In this document: positions 27,838 to 35,571 of the stretch, in pieces | Position numbering within the stretch: the first letter of the stretch is position 1 | Layout: every line of letters starts with the position of its first letter | Assembly: GCA_016932835.1 (NCBI GenBank) | Contig: JAFGCD010000138.1 | Coordinates: 19,587-83,586, forward strand | DNA length: 64,000 nucleotides | Source: Sedimentisphaerales bacterium | GTDB taxonomy: Bacteria; Planctomycetota; Phycisphaerae; Sedimentisphaerales; Anaerobacaceae | Direction: 5' to 3' | Notes under the pieces: model-generated | Databases searched by the model: none | Seen by the model: the letters and a program-made list of their open reading frames with translations, nothing else | Told to the model about the DNA's origin: nothing | Translations under genes and position numbers: made by a program

Positions 27838-28260
27838 CTACGTTCCCGCAGCGAAAGTGCCGGCCTGATTCAGTGTGTAGCTCGGCGGATTCGAAGGAGC
27901 ATCGGTGCCGCCGCCGGCTGTGCAGGTAATGGTGAAGGTGATGGGCGTTGCGGTAATATCGACCGCTGTCAACGCGAAATCACCGTCGGCGAAATATGTG
28001 CCCGTCAGGTCGCCTGTGGCAAAACCCAACGCCGTCGCGCCGGTGCCGATTATCGCAGTGGGATTAGTCCCGCTTGCGCCCTTCTCGGCGGCATAGGCCC
28101 GGATCGCCGTGGCGATACTGCCCATCATAGCCTTGCCTTCCGACCACTTGGCAGCATCAATCCGTCCGCGGAGGATCGGAATTGCTACCGCAGCCAGAAT
28201 ACCGACAATCAGAACAACGACCATCAGTTCGATCAGTGTGAAACCCTTTTTGCTCTTCAT
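27838..28260 (-). CDS. Major prepilin/pseudopilin (GspG/PilA type)
   Basis: A 140-residue pilin. MKSKKGFTLIELMVVVLIVG is the textbook class III signal: basic leader, cleavage after Gly6, mature FTLIE. The helix runs to ILAAVAIPILRGRI and the head is small, Gly/Thr-rich, with one Cys seen (FTITCTAGGG). Its size and own promoter suggest it is the main fibre subunit. The prepilin peptidase is not in this window. AGGAG lies before the ATG. Confidence 0.93.
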   Translation of the reverse strand: MKSKKGFTLIELMVVVLIVGILAAVAIPILRGRIDAAKWSEGKAMMGSIATAIRAYAAEKGASGTNPTAIIGTGATALGFATGDLTGTYFADGDFALTAVDITATPITFTITCTAGGGTDAPSNPPSYTLNQAGTFAAGT

Positions 28261-28334
28261 TGCAAGTTCTCCTAAAATACCAGTGTCCTCAATTGCCCCG
28301 TTTGTTCAATCTGCCATCCTTGCTGAGATTGCCT

Positions 28335-28363
28335 ATATTAACATCATCGACAAGATTTTTCAA
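28335..28363 (-). promoter_or_regulatory. Predicted promoter of the major prepilin
   Basis: On the minus strand TTGAAA (28358-28363), 17 bases, TAATAT (28335-28340). A ten-base homopolymer (A on the minus strand) lies about 20 bases further upstream and may act as an UP-like element. Confidence 0.5.
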
Positions 28364-28423
28364 CTACTATAGCCGCATTTCCTGTTTTTTTTTTGCACTC
28401 ACCCTCGGTGCATAATAGTGAGC

Positions 28424-29635
28424 CTACTTGGTTACTTCCGACATGGTAAAGATAGGCAGATACAGCGCAAGCACTACAACCAATACAATCATCCCAACCG
28501 TTATAATCATAATAGGTTCGAGCAGGGCCATCATTGTAGCGATCATGGCTTCGACTTTACGCTCGTAGTGGTCGCTGGTTCGCTCAAGAACCGTAGGCAG
28601 CGAACCGCTTTCTTCGCCCACCTGTATCATTTTCGTAACCATGTTCGGGAAAAAACCGGCCGCAGCGACACTCAAAGAGATGTTTGAACCTTCGACTATC
28701 TGCTCTCTTGTGCGTTTCACCGCGTCCTTTATGATATCGTTGCCGCTCATCGTGGAAAGGATGTCCAGAACCTCAAGAACCGAGACGCCAGCAGCGAGCA
28801 AGGTGGCCATGGTCCTGCAGAACGTCACAAGAAAGACCTGCTGCAGCAGCTTGCCGAAAAGAGGCAGGCCAAGTACAAGTCTCGAGAAGATGTAGTGGCC
28901 GGTCCTGGTCTTATTGAAAAGGGTCGCTCCGATAATGACTAATAAAACGCCGCCAGCCATGTAATGTAGATTGAAGCGCATCATATCGTAGAAACCCATG
29001 AATCCCTTCGTAAATGCGGGTAACTCGCCGCCAATCTGGTCGAATATTACGCGAAAACGCGGGATGATAAACGCCATTATGAATATGACAATAAGGACAA
29101 TGAACCCGAATACGAAGATCGGATAGGCAATCGCCCCCTTGACTTTTTTGGCTAATTTGTCGCGCCCTTCGAAGTATTCGGCCAGCTTCCTAAGGGCCGA
29201 AGCGAGATTACCGCTGGTCTCGCCGGCCAGTATGATAGCACAACACATCTCATTGAAGACCTTCGGGAACTCCGCGGCACATTCCGAAAAGGGCTTGCCT
29301 TTCTTGATCTTCGTCGAAATTTCTTCCAAAACCCTGCGAAGGGTCAGCTGTTCGATATCCTCGGCAGTTGTATCCAGGGCCGTGGTAATCGGAATACCTC
29401 CCTCGAGCATGGTGGTTAACTGCCAGCAAAGAGCTGCAAGGTCCGCAGATTTGATCTTCCCGGTATGCGATCTCATCTGGGCCTGCTCGGTGCCGATGGT
29501 GATCTCATTGACACTGACGGGAGTGAAACCCTGCTCACGAAGCCAGCCGAGGACGTCATTTGAAGATAAGGCCTGTGTAAGCCCTTCTCTTCGACTCCCC
29601 CTTACATCTCGAGCTACATACCTGTAGTTTCTCAT
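28424..29635 (-). CDS. Type IV pilus/type II secretion inner-membrane platform protein
   Basis: About 403 residues, GspF/PilC family. It starts MRNYRYVARDVRGSRREG and has two GspF domains, each with the CxxLxxxLxxGxP-like pattern (LCWQLTTMLEGGIPITTALD; TFCRTMATLLAAGVSVLEVLD). Three membrane segments follow the domains (IFVFGFIVLIVIFIMAFI, MAGGVLLVIIGATL, IMIITVGMIVLVVVLALYLPIF). The protein couples the assembly ATPase to pilin extraction. The Met at 29635 matches the family start; the frame extends to 29719. The ribosome site is weak. Confidence 0.94.
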   Translation of the reverse strand: MRNYRYVARDVRGSRREGLTQALSSNDVLGWLREQGFTPVSVNEITIGTEQAQMRSHTGKIKSADLAALCWQLTTMLEGGIPITTALDTTAEDIEQLTLRRVLEEISTKIKKGKPFSECAAEFPKVFNEMCCAIILAGETSGNLASALRKLAEYFEGRDKLAKKVKGAIAYPIFVFGFIVLIVIFIMAFIIPRFRVIFDQIGGELPAFTKGFMGFYDMMRFNLHYMAGGVLLVIIGATLFNKTRTGHYIFSRLVLGLPLFGKLLQQVFLVTFCRTMATLLAAGVSVLEVLDILSTMSGNDIIKDAVKRTREQIVEGSNISLSVAAAGFFPNMVTKMIQVGEESGSLPTVLERTSDHYERKVEAMIATMMALLEPIMIITVGMIVLVVVLALYLPIFTMSEVTK

Positions 29636-29900
29636 CTGACGAATCCAAATCCTGTTCTTAGCATGTTCCGATAACTGTGGCTTTCTGCTAAATACGCACT
29701 TTGCCCGGCGTAACGCCAATCAACATCGACTTTGGAGAACATCAAGTTTAGCAAAATCCACCCCAGTTCAATCCACGCTCTCGTCAGAGCACACAGAAGG
29801 TCTTGTTATCTGAACTATACAGAAAGTCCCTTGCGTTCTCTGAGCAAAAACGGACGTTTCATATATCACATCGCGCAGCTTCCGGCGGCCCCGGAAACGG

Positions 29901-31694
29901 CTACCCCTTTTCTGAGAATGTCACACTTAGAACCTCTTCGGCGGTGGTCAGACCCTGCAGCATTTTGCTCACACCGCTGTCAAGCAGGCCTCCGTGACCT
30001 TTATTGCGTGATTCGGCCCTGATTTGAGCCTCACTGCACCCGGCTACTATCATCTCGCCCATATCGTTATCAACAGTAAGGAATTCGAAGATGGGCAATC
30101 TGCCGAGATATCCGGTCCCACCACAGACATTGCAGCCCTTGCCGTGGTAGAACACGGCGTCCGCGGCCTGTTCGGCGCTTATTTTCAAGCTTGTCAGCAC
30201 TTCTTCACTCAGGTTTATCGGTTCTTTGCAACGGTCACATATCTTCCTTACAAGTCTCTGTGCAATGACCATGTTCAGACTCGAGGCGAGCAGGTAACGC
30301 TCGATTCCCATATATACGAGCCTGCTTATGGCGCTGGGAGCGTCGTTTGTGTGGAATGTGCTGAGCACCAGATGCCCTGTCAGCGATGCCTTTATTGCAA
30401 TCTCGACGGTTTCCTTGTCACGAATCTCCCCTATCAGGACTATGTCGGGATCCTGGCGGAGAATTGCCCGCAGACACCTCGCGAAGTCGAGGTCGATTTC
30501 GGGTTTGACTTGAATCTGATTGATCCCGGCGAGCCTGTACTCGACCGGATCCTCGACGGTGGTGATATTCTTCTTGGGGTCCTTCAGGTAATTCAAAGCC
30601 GAGTACAAAGTCGTACTCTTGCCGCTTCCGGTAGGTCCCGTTACGACTATAATGCCATGCGGCCTTGCCAGCATACTCTTGAACTGCTTGAGGGCATCCG
30701 GTTCGAAACCCAGTTGGTTCACATCGTGGTTTACACCGGCGGCATCGAGGATTCGCATCACGACCTTCTCGCCGTATATTGTGGGGATTACGGATACGCG
30801 AACATCTATCGCTCTTCCGGAGGCCTTGATCTTGAAACGCCCGTCCTGGGGCAGCCTGCGCTCGGCGATGTCCATCGACGAGAGAATCTTGATCCTGGCG
30901 GTGACAGCGGCCTGCATCTTTTTGGCGGGCGGAACCATGTTCCGAAGCACCCCGTCAATTCGCATACGCACTACAGTCGATGTCTCCTGCGGCTCGATAT
31001 GAATGTCACTGGCCCTGCTCTTGACCGCCTGGCTCAATAGCAAATCCACAAATCGGATCACGGGCGCTTTTGTGGCGGCTAATTCGCTGCTCAAGTCGGA
31101 ATCGTTGATGTCTTCGAGCAGTGCATCGTCCTCGCTGATATCCGAACCTACCTCCACTTCCACCAGGTCCCGCAGTTGCTGCTCTTCGATGTCGGAACCG
31201 TGATAGACCAAGCCGATAGCACGCCGTATTTCTCTCGGAGAGCTGATCGCAACCTTGACCTGCCGTTTCATCTTCAGTGTAACGGTGTCTATGGCGATAA
31301 CATCCAGCGGGTCGGCCATTGCTATGAGAATCCTGCCGTCATCCTCGCCCAGGGCTACAAGGCAGAATCTCTTGGCAATGCTCTCCGGAAGACTGCGAGC
31401 GACATCCATGTCTATGGTGCTTATGTCTTCCAGCTTGACATAATCCATGGACAGGTGTTCCGCGAGCGCATGAGTGACATCCGCATCGCCGAGTATGTTC
31501 AACTGGAGCAGTATTTCGCCAAGCCGACCGCCTTCCTGCCTTTGGGCATCGAGCCCGTTTGCTAACTCCTCGCGAGTCAGCAGCCCTTTAGAAACGAGCA
31601 ATTCGCCGAAAAGGCGATTGGCGCCTGCCCCGGAAAAACCCGTAATCTGTGCGGCATCCATCCGCTCATCTCCACCTTGAACAGCGTCGTCCAT
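29901..31694 (-). CDS. Pilus assembly/type II secretion ATPase (PilB/GspE)
   Basis: A 597-residue hexameric traffic ATPase. The N-terminal MshEN-type domain (LFGELLVSKGLLTREELANGL) is followed by the motor: Walker A GPTGSGKSTTLY near residue 350, Asp box TVEDPVEY, Walker B IVLIGEIRDKET, and His box STFHTNDA. A four-Cys zinc motif (CDRC...CNVC) near residues 515-545 is standard for GspE/PilB. The enzyme drives pilus or pseudopilus extension from the cytoplasm. It is the first gene of the cluster, with a good -10 about 140 bases upstream. No PilT-type retraction ATPase is seen in the window, which leans toward a secretion-like machine. Confidence 0.95.
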   Translation of the reverse strand: MDDAVQGGDERMDAAQITGFSGAGANRLFGELLVSKGLLTREELANGLDAQRQEGGRLGEILLQLNILGDADVTHALAEHLSMDYVKLEDISTIDMDVARSLPESIAKRFCLVALGEDDGRILIAMADPLDVIAIDTVTLKMKRQVKVAISSPREIRRAIGLVYHGSDIEEQQLRDLVEVEVGSDISEDDALLEDINDSDLSSELAATKAPVIRFVDLLLSQAVKSRASDIHIEPQETSTVVRMRIDGVLRNMVPPAKKMQAAVTARIKILSSMDIAERRLPQDGRFKIKASGRAIDVRVSVIPTIYGEKVVMRILDAAGVNHDVNQLGFEPDALKQFKSMLARPHGIIVVTGPTGSGKSTTLYSALNYLKDPKKNITTVEDPVEYRLAGINQIQVKPEIDLDFARCLRAILRQDPDIVLIGEIRDKETVEIAIKASLTGHLVLSTFHTNDAPSAISRLVYMGIERYLLASSLNMVIAQRLVRKICDRCKEPINLSEEVLTSLKISAEQAADAVFYHGKGCNVCGGTGYLGRLPIFEFLTVDNDMGEMIVAGCSEAQIRAESRNKGHGGLLDSGVSKMLQGLTTAEEVLSVTFSEKG

Positions 31695-32128
31695 CCGTTT
31701 CTCTTTTCCCTAAACGAGCCGGGCGGGGCGCACTAATCGATCCGTGAATGTACACCTTCCCTCAGATGCTCGCAGTGAATGCACCGCCTTGATCCCATTC
31801 TCCGAACGGTTTTTTTGGGCTGTGGTATCACTTAAATTATACAACAAAACATACAAAGAGCAAACACGGCGCCCTGCCGATTACACATTCACAGAACGCA
31901 TGAACGCCCTTTTCACATGCTCGTTCTATCGGAGAAATATTGGCCCGGCTTTTGTCAAAACCCGAAGATTGCGATGAGGTATTGATCCAGCTCTCAAGGC
32001 TATCGACAGGGGTTTTTACCGGTCCCTGCAAGCCGCCCGATTAATTCTCGGCGCGCGTTATCGAGAGAGTTAAACATACTAACGAATGAGCTTTGGTTTG
32101 CAATCGGGAAAGATTTACACGAAAAGTC
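31695..32128. other. Divergent intergenic region pilB / tRNA-Leu
   Basis: It holds the predicted pilB promoter at 31836-31864. The rest, to the tRNA promoter at 32129, shows no gene. Confidence 0.6.
31836..31864 (-). promoter_or_regulatory. Predicted promoter of the pilB cluster
   Basis: On the minus strand a perfect -10 TATAAT (31836-31841) follows a poor -35 TTTGCT (31859-31864) at 17 bases. The weak -35 may mean an activator is needed. Confidence 0.5.
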
Positions 32129-32157
32129 TTGACTATGCGGCTGGAAAGATTCATAAT
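32129..32157 (+). promoter_or_regulatory. Promoter of tRNA-Leu
   Basis: TTGACT (32129-32134), 17 bases, CATAAT (32152-32157). The -10 ends 13 bases before the mature tRNA 5' end. Confidence 0.75.
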
Positions 32158-32170
32158 CGTGCCGTTTTCC

Positions 32171-32254
32171 GCGGATGTGGCGGAACTGGCAGACGCGCAG
32201 GCTTCAGGTGCCTGTGTCCTTCGGGACGTGGAGGTTCGACTCCTCTCATCCGCA
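32171..32254 (+). tRNA. tRNA-Leu (anticodon CAG)
   Basis: An 84-base class II tRNA. The acceptor stem GCGGATG pairs with CATCCGC, the D-arm is GGCGGAACTGGCAGACGC, and the anticodon loop is CTTCAGG with CAG at 32205-32207. A long variable arm (TGTCCTTCGGGACG) and the T-arm GGAGGTTCGACTCCTC follow; discriminator base A. CCA is not encoded. The long variable arm and the D-arm sequence identify it as leucine, reading CUG codons. Confidence 0.96.
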
Positions 32255-32256
32255 AT

Positions 32257-32287
32257 GGGCTAATTCCAAGTATTCGGAAGCCCTTTT
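32257..32287 (+). terminator. Terminator after tRNA-Leu
   Basis: GGGC and TTCC (32257-32260, 32264-32267) pair with GGAA and GCCC (32276-32283), followed by TTTT. A second hairpin, GGCTTTTT...AAAAAGCC, lies about 30 bases further on. Confidence 0.7.
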
Positions 32288-32459
32288 CACGGGGGAAAGC
32301 ACGGATTTCTCGGCTTTTTTGCTCACAAAAAGCCGGTGATTTAACGGAAACCGCCCGAAACGGCCGATAACATATCTAAGTTACCGGTATGCGTTCGCCA
32401 ATACCCAAACGCCCTCGGCCGAATACCGCCCGCGAGGTAATCAGGAGATTGGCGGCTCG

Positions 32460-33269
32460 GTGGAAGTGATAATGATAGAAATCCTGCAAGATTTTGAACA
32501 TGCATCAGAGCGGCTGAGTCCGCTGATTCTGATTGCTCCGGGCATCCTGGGCGTGGCCATCGGACTGTTTATCTGGCTTGGAGGATTTGGTCTCAGAAAA
32601 CAGTTGCTCCTGGCTGCCGGCGGTATAGTCGGGGCTGTATTGGGGTATTTTGTCATCGGGCCCCAAACAGTTTCCGTCGCCGGTCTCGCCTGCGCAGGCG
32701 CTTTCCTGGCGATAGTCTTCGAAAGGTTTTTTATCGGAGCATTGTCAGCCGTACTGGCGGTGGTTGTGACCTTTGCGGTGCTTGCCAGGCCGTATATCGG
32801 AGATGTTGGCCCGATACCAAAACATGCCCAGGCCGAAGCGTTGAATTCGGCACAAAGCGCTACCCTGGTGGAATCGTACGCGGTACAACTGGCCGAATCC
32901 ACAAAACAAACCTGCTCGCAGATGCCGAACTACAACTGGGCGATGCTGGTCGCAGCAGCGGTGGCGGGGATGATAGGCGGCTACGCCTTCCGCCGAACAG
33001 CCTCGGCTGTCTCCTGCGCAACCCTCGGAGCCATGCTGATCTTCGCAGGGGCAATCCTGCTGTTACTGAATAAGGGCGGCAATCCGATCACAAGCATCTT
33101 CAACAGCTCGCCGGTTTATGCTATTGTGCTTGGTGCAATGGCAGCCTTAGGAACCGTCGAGCAATTGATACTCTATAGACCGAGAAAACAAAAATCGAGA
33201 AAAACCGGAAAATCAGACAGGACCGACGGTGAATCACAATCCGCAGGGCAAACCTGGCGGACCTCTTAG
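32460..33269 (+). CDS. Polytopic membrane protein, unknown (DUF4203-like)
   Basis: About 269 residues with seven or eight hydrophobic segments, rich in Gly and Ala. The N-terminal half repeats the pattern (x)3GxxxGxxxW...GGxxGAxLGY (LGVAIGLFIWLGGFGLRKQ, AAGGIVGAVLGYFVIG), reminiscent of the TMEM198/DUF4203 fold. A soluble loop of about 50 residues lies in the middle and the C-terminus is basic (RPRKQKSRKTGKS). The start could be GTG 32460, GTG 32466 or ATG 32472; AGGAG stands 12 bases before the first. It is followed by a related membrane gene 58 bases on, so the two may form a complex. Function unknown. Confidence 0.7.
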   Translation: MEVIMIEILQDFEHASERLSPLILIAPGILGVAIGLFIWLGGFGLRKQLLLAAGGIVGAVLGYFVIGPQTVSVAGLACAGAFLAIVFERFFIGALSAVLAVVVTFAVLARPYIGDVGPIPKHAQAEALNSAQSATLVESYAVQLAESTKQTCSQMPNYNWAMLVAAAVAGMIGGYAFRRTASAVSCATLGAMLIFAGAILLLLNKGGNPITSIFNSSPVYAIVLGAMAALGTVEQLILYRPRKQKSRKTGKSDRTDGESQSAGQTWRTS

Positions 33270-33327
33270 TCGGCGCCGGGCGGGTGTAGTCGCCGCCGAA
33301 CCGAAAACGAATTTAGGAGACAGATAT

Positions 33328-34005
33328 ATGGATTGCCTTACAATACTCGCACAGGCCGCAGACAGCACAAGCTCAGGGGGCGCAGTCGTCCCGATCGAAT
33401 CGTTCTGGCAACACATAACGTCACTGGGCCAACTCGAAGCATTCATGTTTGTGTCCTTTGGGGTAGTATGGCTTTTTTACGGATGGCGGGTCTTTAAGGT
33501 GCTGGTCGTAATCAGCTTTGCCCTGCTCGGCTTGGCGATGGGAACCGCGGCAACAGGGATTATTCACGGCATTCAGAATAAAATGGTCGGAGGCGTTATA
33601 GGTATGCTGGCGCTTGCGATTCTATCGGTCCCGTTGATGCGATGGGCCGTAAGCCTGCTTGGCGCGATGGCCGGCGCGATATTCACCGCAGGAATATGGT
33701 ACGCATGCGGACTTAGCGAGAAATATATCCTGGCAGGGGCACTTATCGGAATGGTCGGAGGGGGAATGATTTCATTTATCGTTTTCAGGATAGCAGTGAT
33801 ACTCTTTACCAGCATGGGCGGCGGCGCGCTCGTACTGACCGGCGCCCTGGCTCTTCTATACCGATACAGTTCTGCGCAGGCGCAGATGGAACACGTCATA
33901 ACCCATCAAAAATGGGTCTTGCCTGTAGGACTCATGGTGCCGATGCTGGTAGGACTTATAGCACAGCACAAGTTCGTCAAAGGCTCCAAAGAATGGGAGA
34001 TATGA
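33328..34005 (+). CDS. Polytopic membrane protein, unknown (pairs with upstream gene)
   Basis: A 225-residue protein with six or seven hydrophobic segments and many small-residue packing motifs (GMLALAILSVPLMRW, LGAMAGAIFTAGIWYACG, GALIGMVGGGMISFIVF). The start MDCLTILAQAADSTSSGG is chosen at 33328 because TAGGAGA precedes it; the frame extends to 33229 inside the previous gene. The fold style is like the upstream gene, with repeated Gly-zipper helices. No catalytic motif is seen. Role unknown. Confidence 0.7.
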   Translation: MDCLTILAQAADSTSSGGAVVPIESFWQHITSLGQLEAFMFVSFGVVWLFYGWRVFKVLVVISFALLGLAMGTAATGIIHGIQNKMVGGVIGMLALAILSVPLMRWAVSLLGAMAGAIFTAGIWYACGLSEKYILAGALIGMVGGGMISFIVFRIAVILFTSMGGGALVLTGALALLYRYSSAQAQMEHVITHQKWVLPVGLMVPMLVGLIAQHKFVKGSKEWEI

Positions 34006-34059
34006 TTTCCGGCCCGGCAGTGCGCGCCCGGAGAGATCGATTCACCCGCCCGGCTCGCC

Positions 34060-35283
34060 CTATTTCGCCTTGATGTCATAACACATCAAGGCATTTCCGT
34101 GCCGGATGTAAAGCCGACCATCGGAGATCGACGGGTGGCCCCAGTGCTCGTTGGTTCCTTTCTTTATCTCGAACGAGCTTACCATTTCATACCCTGCCGG
34201 GTTGATCTTCACCAGCCCAAGAGTTCCTTTCTCGCCGTAGCAGTAAAGCAGGCCGTCAACATAGATAACAGCGCCTTTTCCGACGAGATTATCGGTGAAT
34301 TTGACCTCTCCCGAAGCCAATTCAACACAGGTCCAGACGCCGCGTGTACCGGCGCCGTGAATATTACCATTAACCAGAACAACTCCGCCGTGATGAACAT
34401 CGAGAGTTTTCTCAGACCATTTTTTCGATGACTCTTTGCCGTCCGCGGAGATCTCGAACATGTGGCCTCCGTGGCGGTAGCCGTTCGTGACATACATCAT
34501 GCCGTTTTCGTAGGCGGGCGTAACGGCGCTTATGTCGTAGCTGACCTTGTTCGGGTGTCGCCAGAAGATCTCGCCCGTCTTCATGTCGATGCCGACGATG
34601 GACTGCTCCACCATCGTCAGGATAATGCGATTGGGTCCTCTGTCTATTGCTATCGGAGAACAGTAAGCCGAAAGCTCGCTGAGGCCTTTTGAAGTCCAGA
34701 CAGTCTTACCTGTCATCTTGTTAAGCGCTGCGACGGTGGCGTCTTTACCGCCGGGAGTGCAGATAACCTTTTCGCCGTCTATAAGGACCGATTCGGCGAT
34801 TCCCCACCGTATATTTTTCCCGCCGAACTCTTCGAGCGTATCTCTGTGCCAGATATGCTTGCCGGTCTTGGCGTTGTGGCAAGCGATACGTCCCAGGCCG
34901 CTCATCAGGTAGAGCCTGTCGCCGTCGATTGTCGGCGTCGTGCGGGTTCCGGGGTTGGCGCCCTTCCAGCCGGGACCGTAAGTGACTTTCCATTTCACGT
35001 CGCCGTTGAGGTCGAAGGCAAAGAGGATGCCGTCGTCGCCCACAACACCGGTAGTATAGACAAGACCGTCCGCAATGGAAACGGACGCATAACCATTGCC
35101 GAGCCCCTCGAATGACCACAATTCCTTCGGCCCTGCATCGGGCCATTTCTTCACCAGGCCGGTCTCACCCGACAGGCCGTCCCGAGTCGGCCCGCGAAAC
35201 TGCGGCCAATCGACAGCACCGGCGATTGAAGACAGACACAAAACGACCGACAAGACTATGGTTGTTATTCTTGTATATTTCAT
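34060..35283 (-). CDS. Secreted PQQ-like beta-propeller protein
   Basis: A 407-residue exported protein. The signal peptide is about 1-22 (TTIVLSVVLCLSSIAGA). The mature start WPQFRGPTRDGLSGETGL is the hallmark of planctomycete PQQ-propeller proteins. Repeated blade motifs follow: LFAFDLNGDVKWKV, IACHNAKTGKHIWHRD, VAALNKMTGKTVWTS, IVGIDMKTGEIFWRH. Despite the family name many members lack bound PQQ, and enzymatic activity is not predictable. It is divergent from the glycosidase gene. Confidence 0.9.
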   Translation of the reverse strand: MKYTRITTIVLSVVLCLSSIAGAVDWPQFRGPTRDGLSGETGLVKKWPDAGPKELWSFEGLGNGYASVSIADGLVYTTGVVGDDGILFAFDLNGDVKWKVTYGPGWKGANPGTRTTPTIDGDRLYLMSGLGRIACHNAKTGKHIWHRDTLEEFGGKNIRWGIAESVLIDGEKVICTPGGKDATVAALNKMTGKTVWTSKGLSELSAYCSPIAIDRGPNRIILTMVEQSIVGIDMKTGEIFWRHPNKVSYDISAVTPAYENGMMYVTNGYRHGGHMFEISADGKESSKKWSEKTLDVHHGGVVLVNGNIHGAGTRGVWTCVELASGEVKFTDNLVGKGAVIYVDGLLYCYGEKGTLGLVKINPAGYEMVSSFEIKKGTNEHWGHPSISDGRLYIRHGNALMCYDIKAK

Positions 35284-35493
35284 TTGATTCGGCTTCCTTT
35301 TCTCTTCTGAAAGAACAATATCTTCTGATAGATCACGGGTTGCAGCATCCGGAGGGCCGGGCCCTGCAATATCGCCCGGAAAAGACTATCGTATGCCGAG
35401 GCAGAATGCAACTGTTTTGAATCCGCTAATTTTTCCAGGCCGCAATGCCGCCCCGTCTCCGAGCAACGCTGTCTGCACGGCTTATGCAGGTAA

Positions 35494-35522
35494 TTGCAAC
35501 GAATAGGCAATAGTAGTATAGT
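35494..35522 (+). promoter_or_regulatory. Predicted sigma-70 promoter of the glycosidase-Gfo-ThuA genes
   Basis: TTGCAA (35494-35499), 17 bases, TATAGT (35517-35522). The transcript would start near 35529, 43 bases before the glycosidase ATG. Confidence 0.65.
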
Positions 35523-35571
35523 GGTCTGTGCTGAAAAACTGATGAATACTTACATAATCGAGGACCGGACA

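Noticed and set aside
28380-28400. T-run near 28386-28395 as a terminator
   Set aside because: The run of T is on the plus strand, where no gene ends; on the minus strand it reads as A.
32086-32370. 94-codon open frame spanning the tRNA
   Set aside because: It covers the whole tRNA-Leu gene and its terminator, so it is a chance frame.
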